Source: Pyxicephalus adspersus (Eukaryota; Chordata; Amphibia; Anura; Pyxicephalidae). From it: DNA of 64,000 nt. The stretch lies in NCBI RefSeq assembly GCF_032062135.1, contig NC_092858.1, positions 126,916,561-126,980,560 on the forward strand, given 5' to 3'. The notes beneath the pieces are model-generated. The model did no database searches. It worked only from the letters and a program-made list of their open reading frames with translations, and was not told where the DNA came from. Position 1 is the first letter of the stretch. Every line of letters starts with the position of its first letter. The position numbers and the translations under genes are program-made. This document shows positions 12,116-23,500 of this stretch, one piece after another.

Positions 12116-13241
12116 ATGCCTATGTGTTCTGTGTCTGGATAAGCATGCTTTGAATGAAGTAGCCATAAGCCTCCTTCCTCTACACTGAGCAAGAGTAACG
12201 CCACAAATCAGCATTTACTGAGATATGTTTACATATTCCCATGCTTGCCCCAGCACAGTTCAGCCCCAGATACTTCTGTGGCACTTCATCTTTTTTTCAG
12301 CCATTTTTAACCTTGCAAAGTTCTGGTCCTGTGGCCTTTCTCCTGTCTCCTTTCTCGGACTTGTAGGGGATGTGATGCTGCGCTACGCATCTCCTCACAT
12401 GTAATGCATGTAAGAAAGCTGAGATTAAATTTCCCAACACTCCCCTGTCTCTGAATATTATTTACAAAAAAAGGATGTGCCTTCAAAGGCAGCTGGAATG
12501 GCATACACATTGGATAGGGCATAATGTGGTGGCCCTGGGATGGGTGTGGCCATTGCTTGAGAGACAATATAAAACTTTATAGGAGAAAACATCTTTTTGT
12601 TTATGCCTGTGAGAATAAAAATACTTTACTCTCTATACTGCTCTTCATAGGGATTTTAAAGTGTACCTGAACTCATAATGTCTCTTGTAGGTATGAGTAT
12701 GTTATCATGTGTAGGTGTGTAAACATACCTTTAGTTTGTCTTCTAGGGAACCAAAAAATCAGATAATCTTACTTTAGTTTTCTTGATTGTCATGAAGTTG
12801 ACAGTGCCCCCATGTCACACCTAGTCCAGAGCTGGCAAGGAGTCAAAGCAAATGAATACAATTCATATAAGGCAGAGAACACCTGTAGCTATTATATATT
12901 ATTTTGCCAGGAAAATCTGGAGGTAATATCTCAACCTAACTGGGAGTTATTATTAGATCACATATTTACACAGTAATGAAGGGCTAGGTTCAGAGCTAGC
13001 TCCTGTGAGAGACGCAAACATTCATACTTTTATTTTTCTTTTAGTTTTTTTCTGACTTGTGGCTCTAACCCTTCACAACTCATTTGAATTTGAAATTCAA
13101 AGTTATGTTGATATCATTACTGTGCACCTAGCTTGTGCAGTGAGCAAAGCTTTGGAAGTGACCCAACAGGCTCCACCCATTACAGGCTGCCTGCAGGTGA
13201 ACTACAGGAGGGAGGATACAAGACCAGTTCTCAAGGGTAAA
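12116..13241. other. non-coding stretch with repeat-like pieces
   Basis: A TTAAAGTGTACCTGAACTC terminus at 12656 looks like the end of another TTAA-type MITE, but no matching opposite end was found. The rest (12307-12567 and 13059-13240) has repeat-like texture without an assignable family. No exon was supported. Confidence 0.4.
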
Positions 13242-13454
13242 GGGCCTGATTTTTCAAAGCTCTCCAAGGCTTGAGAAGATATACTTTCTTCAGTGAACCT
13301 GGGTGAACCTGGAATGGATTCCTTAAAAGTAATTTGCTATTTGTTAGTAAATGTTTTCAATCCTGGACAAGATCCATTTTGGGTTTGCTGGATCGCCCAG
13401 GTTCACTGATGAAAGTGTATCCTCTTCAGTCTTGGAGAGCTTTATTAAATCAGA
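13242..13454. repeat. palindromic GGGCCTGA-type MITE, copy A
   Basis: Long near-complete inverted repeat. The left arm begins GGGCCTGATTTTTCAAAGCT and continues CTCCAAGG; the right arm ends CTTGGAGAGCTTTATTAAAT followed by CAGAC. Between them the arms carry AACCTGG and its complement near the middle. Three relatives lie at 15158-15347, 30601-30751 and 42772-43018. The element is non-coding and could fold into one long hairpin. Confidence 0.8.
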
Positions 13455-14639
13455 CATAGACGACATAGAGCAGCAGTGATTGGTCTCCAAAAACTTCAGC
13501 ACAGAGGGAACGTTTTACACGGATTACTGCACAGTTCTGAGAGAAATACATGAGGTATACAAAGATTTAAGTAGGAATAAAATGATATGATGTACCCACA
13601 TGTCTTATGATAGTCTGGGGCAGTTATTCAGAATTACTAAAGAAAATGTTAGTGTGCTGTTGCATTGCTGCAACCACAAACACCTTTGAATAGTTGATGT
13701 GTACTCCCAATATTAGCATTTTACACACATATAGTTCATATATGGATAATTTCCTAACAAATGTACTCAGTGCATTGTCAAACCTATTCCAGCTAAATGG
13801 TGAAACACCTACAGTAAAATGTTGTTTCCCCTTTTTGGGGGTTTCCTACATTCATTAACTATTTTGCATTTGACCACATGTAATGCATACTGATATCACT
13901 ATATGTGGCCCTTGTAGGGAGTTTTGCAGGGATATCACAGTGAAGCATACACACTTTGGCCACAGTAAGCGTGCATACGTGATTTCACATTTCACCCATC
14001 AGAGTGAGTGCTGGTTTCTATTTACATTTCCATCTAGTTATAAAACTCTGTATTGTTTTAAACTGAAGAGCCCTGAAATTACTAATTATTTGCTGTTCTA
14101 CATTTGAACTGCTTTCCTTGACGTGTGAGAGCAGCTAGTATGAAAACTTTGTATCCGACCCCCTCACAAATAATGTTTTTGCATTCATGTGCTGATGTTA
14201 CAGATGATGCAGAAGTAGGGAAAGCAGCCATTTTTTTTTATCAAGATTGTCTCATCTTATTTTTTTTTTTTTTTGGCTCACACCGGCTCACCTTTGCAAC
14301 CAAAGTGCAAAAACCAAAACTGTTTCTGGTATATCTGATCATTGGTAGCATTTATATATTTTAAAAAGTGGAACGAACAGCAGCACGGCCATCCTTAACA
14401 AATCAAACATTTCAATAATGTTGGATTGTTCTGCGGGAAAATGAGGAGAGGGTCTCATCTTCATTTTGCATTGCTTACATTGGGCTGTACTGTGAGAGCA
14501 TGGTAGTGGTACGAAGTGTGTGGTCTCCGGGTCTGACTAATGCATTTATGTACTGTGACTGAAAATACCTCCTAGCCTGCCAGGGCTGACTTGGGCTTGA
14601 GGAATGTGGTTCACATTCTCTACTCCTGGAACCCCCCTC
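13455..14639. other. non-coding stretch, no gene seen
   Basis: AT-rich sequence with a poly-T run at about 14260-14274. The frames at 13883-14107 and 14125-14364 are within chance length and have no motif. Confidence 0.5.
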
Positions 14640-14820
14640 CCTCCCTCTCCTTTTTAACCATCCAAAGTTTGTCTTCTAAATATGCTTTCAACTCACTTGG
14701 AGCCCGCACCTCGCTGCATAATTGAGCCAAAGTGTATAGTTTATAATGTATGCTCATTATCAAGGGGACTCTATTCTCCCATTACCCCCTCCACCATCAC
14801 CACCATTAAAGACTGACAGT
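14640..14820. promoter_or_regulatory. possible conserved non-coding element
   Basis: High-complexity sequence with motif-like cores (CTGCATAATTGAGCC near 14714, AATGTATGCTCATTATC near 14745), no repeat signature and no frame. It has an enhancer-like texture and sits just upstream of a purine-rich tract. Conservation is unproven. Confidence 0.25.
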
Positions 14821-14830
14821 TGAATGAGCT

Positions 14831-14900
14831 ACAGAGAGAATGAAAGGGAGGAGGGGGGGCAGAAAATGAGAGGAAGAAGGAAGGGGTGGGAACAGAGGGG
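14831..14900 (+). repeat. purine-rich, G-run tract
   Basis: Nearly all purine for about 70 bases, with G runs of 3, 7, 4, 3 and 4 (GGAGGGGGGG near 14850, GGGGTGGG near 14883, GAGGGG near 14896). Four or more G runs within about 55 bases make a G-quadruplex or triplex structure possible on the plus strand. Confidence 0.6.
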
Positions 14901-15157
14901 CCCATTTCCCCCTTATTTTTTTTTAAAGCATTGACAGCTGGTTGTATCGTAGTTCACATGACAAAGTGCTATGGAGAGCAGCAGTTAAATCTAGGAAGCA
15001 TGGTCAGCTGATCTCTGCCATTCCTCAGGTTATCAGCTGATGTTGAGTCATTCTGCAGCCCCCCCTGAGAAGACACTTAGAGGAGCACAGGTAGGACCAC
15101 AGCCAAGATGCTGCTTGCTGCGCGGGTATGCTATGTGCTATAACAGCCAAACACAAT

Positions 15158-15347
15158 GGGCCTGATTTATTAAAGCTCTCCAAGGCCAGGGAGAAAAGCT
15201 GGGTGATCCAGCAAACCCTGGAATGGATCTGGTCCAGGACTGAAACATTGACTTTTAAGAAGTCCATTCCAGGTTTGCTGGATCGACCAGCATCACTGAT
15301 GAAAGTATATCCTCCCCAGTCTTGGAGAGCTTTAATAAGTCAGGCCC
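15158..15347. repeat. palindromic GGGCCTGA-type MITE, copy B
   Basis: The best-preserved copy. The left end is GGGCCTGATTTATTAAAGCT and the right end is AGCTTTAATAAGTCAGGCCC, almost perfect complements. The central region contains CCAGCAAACCTGG-like words and their inverse (GGTTTGCTGGATCGACCAG near 15272). It is non-coding. The superfamily is unclear, because the flanks show no convincing target duplication longer than two or three bases. Confidence 0.85.
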
Positions 15348-17299
15348 AATGTTTCCTAGCATTTTGTTTTTAGTTTATTCAGGAATACACATTGCTATTC
15401 ATTGTCCTAGTTTCTTAAAGTGAAGTTATATACTTTTTTTTGGACAGCTGTTCGGGTCCCAGAACGTTACACACATGATCCGTGTATTCAGGTTTCAGCA
15501 ACGATAGCTGAAGGGGAAACATACTGCACACACACACATTGCTGGAAATTCCCAAAGCAGAACATGACATGAATAGTTTAGATCAGCTTAAAAAAATATC
15601 CAAATACCACAGCCTGTATTTCTCCCTATTAACAGTTTGTTGGAATGAGGAAGTTTAGACAGCTCGCAGCATGTCACAGAGGACCACATTCCCTTTCATC
15701 TTAATTGGTAGTAAATATTTTTAAAGGTGAAGCTGTATTATGATAGTTTGGTTATAATACCTCTAACATATGTGTAAACATAGCTGTGTATTATTATTAT
15801 CCTGTACATTATAGTAGCAATGGTTCGGATTTGTGTCATAGATCTCTTTGATCGAGTGGGTATTCAAATGTCTTGTTAGAGTGACTGCCCTCTATTGATG
15901 GAGTAATGTATTGCTACACACTTTTCAAGCATAACTTGGAATGTTTTCTACATTGTCAGTTTTTGCAGATTGTATGCATGAGGGGACAAGGTTGCCAAAA
16001 AAACAACAGTGAAAATGTATCATTGTATCATCTATTTAATAGCTCAGGTGTCCAGCCTCTAAACATGTGTCACTTGAATTGGAGGGAAATAGGAGAAATA
16101 TATTTGAATTTTACTTACCTCTATTCCCAAATTCAAAAATATAAATCTTTATATTCCTGGTCTTGGTACACTCGGACCCCCCCTGTCGCCAGTTGTAAAC
16201 CCCAAAGAAAGTGTCCAGGATTTTGCACAATCGCTGGGTGACATAATAATAATAATATAGCATCAGATGCACAATAGTATGCGCAGTTCACATCATTACT
16301 CTCTTCTCCTCCCTACAGACTTGAGACACCCAATGTGCATTAGGCTGATTCATTACAACAGGAAAACAAATAAACACAGAAGTGCAGACGCTGTCAACAG
16401 CCAATCATGTTTCAGCTTTCTATTTTCAGTGAAACAAGAATTTTGGTTTAAATTTATGGGCTGATATTTTTCTTGTCTCCAGTTTTAGTAATTCGCATAT
16501 CGCCATCTCAAGTGTTTTAACTTTATTATAATTAGTTAAAAGGTTTAAAATTAGGTAATTAGTTAGTTTCTACAGCAACCAACTACTTGCTTTTTTTCTG
16601 CACTAGAGAAGTAGGTGCTGTAGAGGGCAGGTTTACTTGTATACAGATCTCTGGTACAGTTTGTTAATGTTATGGGACACAGGAAATCTATTTCTGTTTG
16701 AGGCTGCCCCTGGTGAAGGACCAGTAGTTAGGTCTATGTGGTGGAAAGTGCCTGCCAGATCCGCATCCCAATTCTCAGTGAATAAAATCTAAACCAATAT
16801 GTAATACAGATAACTTTTTAAATTTAGGATGTTGTATTGACCCAGAAGTACAATATAAAGCAAACACGTGCTTTGTCTATTTATGGCAAAGAAAAAGATA
16901 TGCGTTATAACCCCCAGTGCTAGTAGCCAAAGGAGATATAACTTCACAGTGCCGATTTGTAGTACCGCATGGGGATCCAATGGCCCTGTGAAAGTTATCA
17001 CTCCAGTGACCCATAGCTAACACCTGGCTTTCTTTTTTCTTTAGCAAATGTTGGACCACAGCTCAACATGTGGCAAGGAAAGTTGGGACTTGGTCACTGA
17101 TTACTTAAGCACATTGGGTTTTCCCATTGGTTTGATAAAATAGTGATACGTGCAAAGTGTTTGATAATTATGGGGTCCTTATGGTAACATCCTATCCCTC
17201 TAAGCTGGCCATATAGGAAGATGTAAATAATATGAGTTGTCTCTTTTCACAGCAAGCAGTTAAAAAGTGGAGTACTCGAAATAAAAGCAATGATATTTT
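15348..17299. other. non-coding stretch, no gene seen
   Basis: Contains a TTAAAGTGAAGTTATATAC terminus-like word at 15416, a short (CA)n at about 15526-15538 and otherwise unique-looking AT-rich DNA. The open frame 15906-16241 (111 codons) has no recognisable domain and is within chance length. Confidence 0.5.
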
Positions 17300-17307
17300 A
17301 TCTAGAA

Positions 17308-17679
17308 CAGGGTCGGCAAACTCTGCCTTAAGGCCAGATACAGCCAAGCTGGTAGTTCGTTCCGGCCTAACGTCCCCTGGCCGATCCAGCCTAATGCTGG
17401 CCGGCAACCAGCGGCTCCGGCCAGGGGGCATTAGGAACTCCAGTGCCACCCCCTTGCAGTGGCTCCCCTATTTACCGCGGCCGGCATTGATATTTCCACC
17501 GGCACGGTAAATAGGGAAGGCTCCCTGATGGTAAATCCCTCTCCTCCGCAATGCATACGGAGGAGAGGGATTTCACTTCAGGGGCGTTCCCTGGGAGTGG
17601 GTGGAGCCATTAGGGCGGGTCTGGCCTAGTGTGCTCCCACCCACCCCATAAATGGCCAAAAAAACTTTGCCGACCCCTG
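17308..17679 (+). mobile_element. hAT-like MITE with intact target-site duplication
   Basis: It starts CAGGGTCGGCAAACT and ends TTGCCGACCCCTG, inverted terminal repeats of the hAT type. The 8 bases ATCTAGAA occur directly on both sides (17300-17307 and 17680-17687), the 8-bp duplication that hAT transposases make. The interior is GC-rich and holds a perfect 16-base inverted repeat (17533-17548 with 17558-17573, spacer CAATGCATA). It has no transposase. The GC content contrasts sharply with the flanks, so nearby frames here are artefacts. Confidence 0.88.
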
Positions 17680-17956
17680 ATCTAGAAGAATCAAGTCGCA
17701 TTATTGGAATCATAGCATGCCTTATACTGCATTGCCAGGGATAGATAGGTTTGATTGAGAGTGCAGAGTAAGGTAGGGGATATTGCTTATGTTTCAGTTT
17801 GGGGCATCACAATGGATTGAAAACCAAATTTTTTAAAATCTGTACTAAAGTAACACTGTTTTGGTGAATCCTATCTGTGTTCTATATTTTTTAACAATTT
17901 CTTATTTTGTTAACTGTAGCATGTTTGCTGTGCATTATTTCTTTTCTTAGTTATGG

Positions 17957-18257
17957 CAGAGGTCAGCAAACTTTTTTGGCCACTAGGCCATTTCAGGGGT
18001 AGGCAGGTGCACACTAGACCAGACCCTCTCTCGAGTCCGCCCTAATGGCTCTGCCCCCCATCAGGAACGCCCTCTGAAGGAACCTCAGCAATGCATATGG
18101 AGGAGAGGGGATGTTCCCTATTTACCCCAGTGGCTCCGGCTCCGCCGTGGGTTGCCTTGCCGGCCGGGATTAGGCCGGATCCGCCAGGGGGCTTTCGGCC
18201 GGAACAAACTACCAGCTAGGCCGTATCTGGCTAAAGGCCGGAGTTTGCCGACTTCTG
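17957..18257 (-). mobile_element. second hAT-like MITE, inverted relative to 17308-17679
   Basis: It starts CAGAGGTCAGCAAAC and ends GTTTGCCGACTTCTG. The interior matches the first element in reverse (for instance AAACTACCAGCTAGGCCG near 18210 against GGTAGTTCG near 17350, and the shared ATGCATAYGGAGGAGAGGG word). It is shorter by about 70 bases, its ends are more diverged, and the flanking 8-mers do not match, so it looks older than its neighbour. Confidence 0.8.
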
Positions 18258-18566
18258 ATGTAAAGCATTGGAATCTCAGATTTTCATTGTTGCCTATTGT
18301 CTGTTGGAAGTATTTCCCCTGACTTCTTGCTTCCTGGTTTTCTCCAGGGGTAGAAGTGGATCATTAGTAGTATAGTATAGGACTGCTACTTTTGTTGGCC
18401 TTGCAGATATGCAGAGAGAATTATATGTACTTGCAACTGTATACTGAGATACTGAGCGCAGAGCACCTTTTCTCCATTTGGTCTCAGCAGTCAAGATCAC
18501 ATGACAGCTGTAGGGATTGCTTAGGACACCCTCCTGCAGCCAACTACCCTAATACAAATTTTTATA

Positions 18567-18621
<55 letters not shown>

Positions 18622-20101
18622 ATATACGTATGACATTTAGGTAGACAGGCAAATATATAACAGATATAATAATGTAAGTGTCTATATACTTGCATACTGC
18701 TGTTTACAAATAAAATTATAGGTATGTGTAGGAAGTGGGTGCTGTATGTTGCTTTAGAAAACAGGCTAAACTTTCACTAAATTACCACATTAGATTTGAT
18801 CAATCTGTTGTCAAATTACATAACATCGGAAATTAGATTATATTTAGACAATTTGACAGATTTGCATGAATGACATGGACAGAATAGCTGCCATGTGCAT
18901 GTTCATGGTATTAGACTTGTGTAATGTTTTCTGAGTCACATGCTCTGCAAGCGTTCTATGGGAACTCCAGTGATAGTTTTAAATAAAGCAGGTTCGTACT
19001 AGAGTGTGCAACACAAAATTTGCACATTGACGTTGGAAAATTTCAATATGCAAATACTATTATTTAGACAAAAGTTTTCTACTCCATAAAACTAAACATT
19101 CACATACTTGAGCAAATCCAAATAAGAATATGAGAAAAAAGCAGAATTTATCTTTAGTGAGGAGTAAATCCAGAGAAAAATGTATAGGTAAATCCTCAAG
19201 CTTTTTGCCTAGAATGAGCCAAACCCTTTTCTTCACAACAGAGCCTGGGGATGCATCAGGAGAAGAAATGTCATGGTTTGTAATTTCTATTTCCTATATC
19301 TACTTATTATTTTCTTGTTTTGTTCCCCAATAATTGTGAAGTTCATCCCAGGCTATATATTAACACTTATCACACTATTACATTTTACATTCACATTTAT
19401 TGTTGTGTGTAGTGGACAGCTGGACAATTGTCCTTTTTTTCTGAATTTCATAACCCCTTGTGTCCAAATAAAACTTCAAACTGACAAGATTTACATTTCT
19501 CTTTTTTCTTTTTTTTTTGTTTAATATATATTTATTGTGCTACTAAGGGTCTGAAAGTGAAAAAAACTCCTTTCCCTTTTTTCATGTTGGTATCTTCGCC
19601 ATACTTGTCCACAATCTTAGTCATGGGTGAGTCACGAAGTGCGCAGTAACAGTTACTACAACGTTCCATTGCTTTGCACTTCCTTTTCCTGACTAATCTA
19701 TTCAAAAACCTGCCACACAGAATGTGGTGTGGTCTTAAGGAAGCTCTTCTGAGTATATTTTGCAGTGACAATGAAATCACACAGCTCTTATAGGCATAAT
19801 AAAAAATCTTTTGTATGTAATATTTCACAGAGAAGGGTGTAACTCTGAAATGATGTTTTGAGGTGTGACAAAAATCCTCCCATGGGTAAGATGAACAAAA
19901 GGTGATGGAACATACCTTTGTGTCATGAAATCCTCTCCAGTGTACCCTGTGTATGGAAATACAGTTTAGTACTAGCATGAAGAATCAACATACTGTGGAG
20001 GATTGAGATGAATGAGGGCTCCTTATTGTAAGCTGTGTAGATTATGAAAGTCATCATGCATAATGCCAAGTGTTACTTATACTATTTTCTTTTTTTTTTA
20101 C
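18258..20101. other. non-coding stretch with a (TA)n array and one orphan open frame
   Basis: Apart from the microsatellite at 18562-18618 the stretch is AT-rich and unique-looking. The minus-strand frame 19532-19978 (148 codons) is the longest of the window but contains no domain I recognise and lacks splice context. I do not call it a gene. Confidence 0.45.
18562..18618. repeat. (TA)n microsatellite
   Basis: Alternating T and A for about 55 bases with one short TTTT interruption near 18571. Confidence 0.95.
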
Positions 20102-20486
20102 TTAAAGCGTACGCAGCACCACCCCCTTATTCCCTTAATGAATGGGAGCGCAGAGCCTCCCGGGATACCTACATCACGCATCCCAGAAGGCTCTTGGTTG
20201 CTCCTTCAGTGCATGCCTGAGCATCTCAGGCATGCGCAGAATGAGCCTTTTCGCGCAAAGAGAAAAAGTTTTTTTCCCATTCTACGTCACTCGATCTCTT
20301 GCCTGGGTCGAATGACGTAGGATGATGAAAAGACGAAGATGGCAGCGCCAAAAAGCGCAGGCTCCGGGACGGATGCCGGGAGGACGCGGGACCTGATGCA
20401 AGACACCCCCGGATGGATCGGACTGCACTGCGGGATTGAAGGTAAGTGTATTTTTTTTGGCAGTTTTTAGTTTAGTTCTCCTTTAA
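20102..20486. mobile_element. non-autonomous TTAA-flanked DNA transposon (MITE), copy 2
   Basis: Inverted relative of the element at 8062-8508. It begins TTAAAGCGTACGCAG and ends TTTAGTTCTCCTTTAA, with TTAA at 20102-20105 and 20483-20486. The core again carries a TACGTCACTCGA / TCGAATGACGTA inverted repeat (about 20282-20323). The middle is GC- and CpG-rich compared with the flanks. No coding capacity. Confidence 0.75.
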
Positions 20487-20487
20487 A

Positions 20488-20494
20488 TTATATA

Positions 20495-20548
<54 letters not shown>
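20488..20548. repeat. (TA)n microsatellite next to a MITE end
   Basis: About 60 bases of alternating TA with a single G, starting two bases after the TTAA that ends the MITE. The array may have grown from the AT-rich insertion site. Confidence 0.95.
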
Positions 20549-23500
20549 GTTCCTCTAAAAGTTGCTAAGGGATTCTTTGAGCAGTTGTGGATTTATCTCC
20601 CACCTACAATGACCATCAGTAAAGAAGGTGGAGAGTATCAAATGACATTGAGTGTAAATGATGACTTTTACATTTACTGATAAAAAACGTCTTTTTTCCA
20701 ATTAGAACCACCATAAGAAGAACTCTGCTGAGCACTAGTATTGAAGATCACTACACAGTCTTTTTTTTTCCAGACAGGATGTAATGGGAATATTCTTCAG
20801 AGGGACACAAAGCCAAAAAAACACAATTTAGTGAGGAAATGTAAGAGCTTACCACAATGTTTTTATTGTTTGTGCCCTTACACACCATAATGCCCTTACA
20901 TTGTATAGGTGTTACAGTGACAGGAAGTGAAGGAAAATCTCTTCTTTCACAACTGATTTCTGGGTAATATTGTGTAATCTCAAGAGAAGACACTTCTGCC
21001 CAGCACAAGAGCATCTTCTTGCAAGACTTTAGATCCTTAATAAATCCGGCGATCTAAAGATTGTGACATTGTCCTCAGCTAGGTGCAGTAATAATGGCTG
21101 ATGATGAGTTCAAGATAAATATTTTATTTTTTTTACTTGCAAGTATATTTTTAACCTAATAAACCACAGTAATTTAGTGAGGAGACCCTAAATTAATCAT
21201 GAATGTAAATAAAGAGAGGAGCATGGCTGTTTGATCGAAGTAGGCATGCATTGGGGAGGGTAAGGGTGGGTTAGATTTTGTTAGGTGAAGGGGCCAAATA
21301 GAATATTCTCACTTAGTTTGAAAGTGTACCTATGCTTTAAGCCTAAAGAAAAGCAAATGAGGATATAGGTAAGGAGCGGGTAATAGCAGTAACCAATATG
21401 ATTTCAGTATATGAACAAAAAAGATCAAGAGATCTGGTTGGTTACTATGGAAAACATCAGCCCCTGTGTTTACAATACTAGTAGATCTTCCTTTTTATTG
21501 GATTGGTCTATCCAGTAGTCAAAATTTGTGAAGGCAGAAAAATCTGTCTTTCAACAAACCGAGTCATTTGTTTCCACTTTAATGGATCGAAACAGAACAT
21601 ATAGCTCCATTTAGCTCTATTTGTTTCATTTTAGTAAATTGGATTTTTTTTTTTTCAAAGAGAGTTAGTGCTGCTTTCCACCAGCGTTTTTGTCATGTCC
21701 CACATCAGGAAAATACGCCTGGAATGCATTCAGCTGGAATTCCAGTCATGTTTTTGCCACAAGTAATACAAGCTTCATCTATATAGATATTCCATTGTTG
21801 CATCCAGAGAGCACGCATTTCCTCCTGGCTTTATGGTAGCATCACATAGTAAGAGTTTCCTTCCCATCTCTGCTATAGGAACAGCTAGTGGTGTACACAT
21901 GCCGGGCACTATACAGCCCATAGACTTTAGCTCCCTCTACCTGTATCATTGCAGAGAGAAAACTATCCATGAATACAGTACACAAGATTGTAGAAAACCT
22001 CTAAAGGCAGGAAGATCAAAGTACCAAGTGCATTTTGGTTGATGGGTGGAAAATGAATAATTTACATTTATAGATGTATTTAAAAATTAACACAACGATA
22101 AACAGCATTTTTAGCAAAACAGAACGGTAAAACAAATTATTACTAGAACAGGCAAACACACGAGACAAAACTCTAAACAAATAAAGAAAAACAAATTAGT
22201 GTGACCTAATTATAGTAATTTATTAAGGTATCTAAAATTCAATAAAGTGATCACTTGTAACCTTTTATTACAGAACCAGTAATCCATTTCAAAGTACACC
22301 ACTAAGCAATATCATCTAACTTTCTGAAGTAGGAAAAAGGGATATGTTGTCAAAGAAAGGACATACCTTTGTCACTCCCCAGTTAGAGCAAAAATCATTG
22401 GTTAAGCCAAGGATGTTTATTTTTTTTATTTTATTTTCTGTACTTTTACCCTCTATTAGCTGTCATAAGAAATGTTTGAAGGGTTTAGGACGTTAAATGC
22501 CTATTATTAGCTAAATAGTATTTTTTTTTTTTAATAAAGGTCCATATTTCAGAGCAAGGCAACTAGGGAGAAAAGAAGGATGGAGGGATTTGGTTACAAA
22601 AAAGAGACATTTAAGAGCTTTTTTTCTCACTTCCTGTCTGGTAAAACTTTAAGTATTTTTTTTTTAATCCTCCCACCTATTTACTCCCACCTTTTTTAAT
22701 TTTGCCTTTTTGTCTGCTTCCCTTTCCTTGGTAATTTTGCATACATTTAAATAAAAGTGAACTATATAATATATCCCACATTTCTTATTCCTAAAAATGC
22801 AAATGCTAAAGCTACTGTAAAAACATTACAAAAGAAGACTTTATTGACTGTTTATTATTCCCTGTTTATTTTTTAAGTCAGAATTGGAAATATCTGTGTA
22901 TATATCTAGAATATATTGTGTTCATTGATAGTTTAGTTTAATTTTTTTCTATTCGGCAGTGGGAGCAGAGTGGTTAAAGTCATGATACTGGACCATGCGG
23001 TTTTTGTGGAATGCCTGATGTCAGGTGGTAGAACATTCATGTATAAGAGTTCAGCAGACATTAGACATGGCCAAGCTAAACATGAGTACCACTAAATAAC
23101 AGTTTTCATTCAGAGCCTTCAAGGGACACAATGTGCTTGTGGCCAACATTCGTCGTCACATATTTTTCACAAGCCTACACAGCCAACTGTTGGTATTAGT
23201 GTAGAGAGAACGAAAATCATATGACCAAGTCAGATGACTTTTTTTTCACACTCAATTACTTCCTTTAGCACAGAGAAAAATTTTGTATTTTAAGTCAGAA
23301 AAACTTCATGTTAACACTCTGTTTTTCTATTCAGGTGAATACTCCTCCAAACATTCCCATTGTACAAAGTTTGTGACAGTCTTTCTGATGAATGCCTTTT
23401 AAGCTAAATTACCAGCATGCATAATAAGTGTTTCTCTGTTTAATACCCTTAGGTTCATTTATTGTACAAAGCAAACTGATTACAATGCATCTTTTATGGA

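Noticed and set aside
17030..17100. Acceptor-like pyrimidine tract ending in CTTTAG followed by possible exon
   Set aside because: No matching donor, no coding-like peptide; pyrimidine tracts are common in this AT-rich DNA.
17192..17510. Opposite-strand frames of 85 and 92 codons
   Set aside because: They coincide with the GC-rich interior of a hAT MITE, where stop codons are rare, and have no domain.
18562..18618. TA array as a possible CRISPR-like or regulatory repeat
   Set aside because: It is a plain dinucleotide microsatellite with no spacers.
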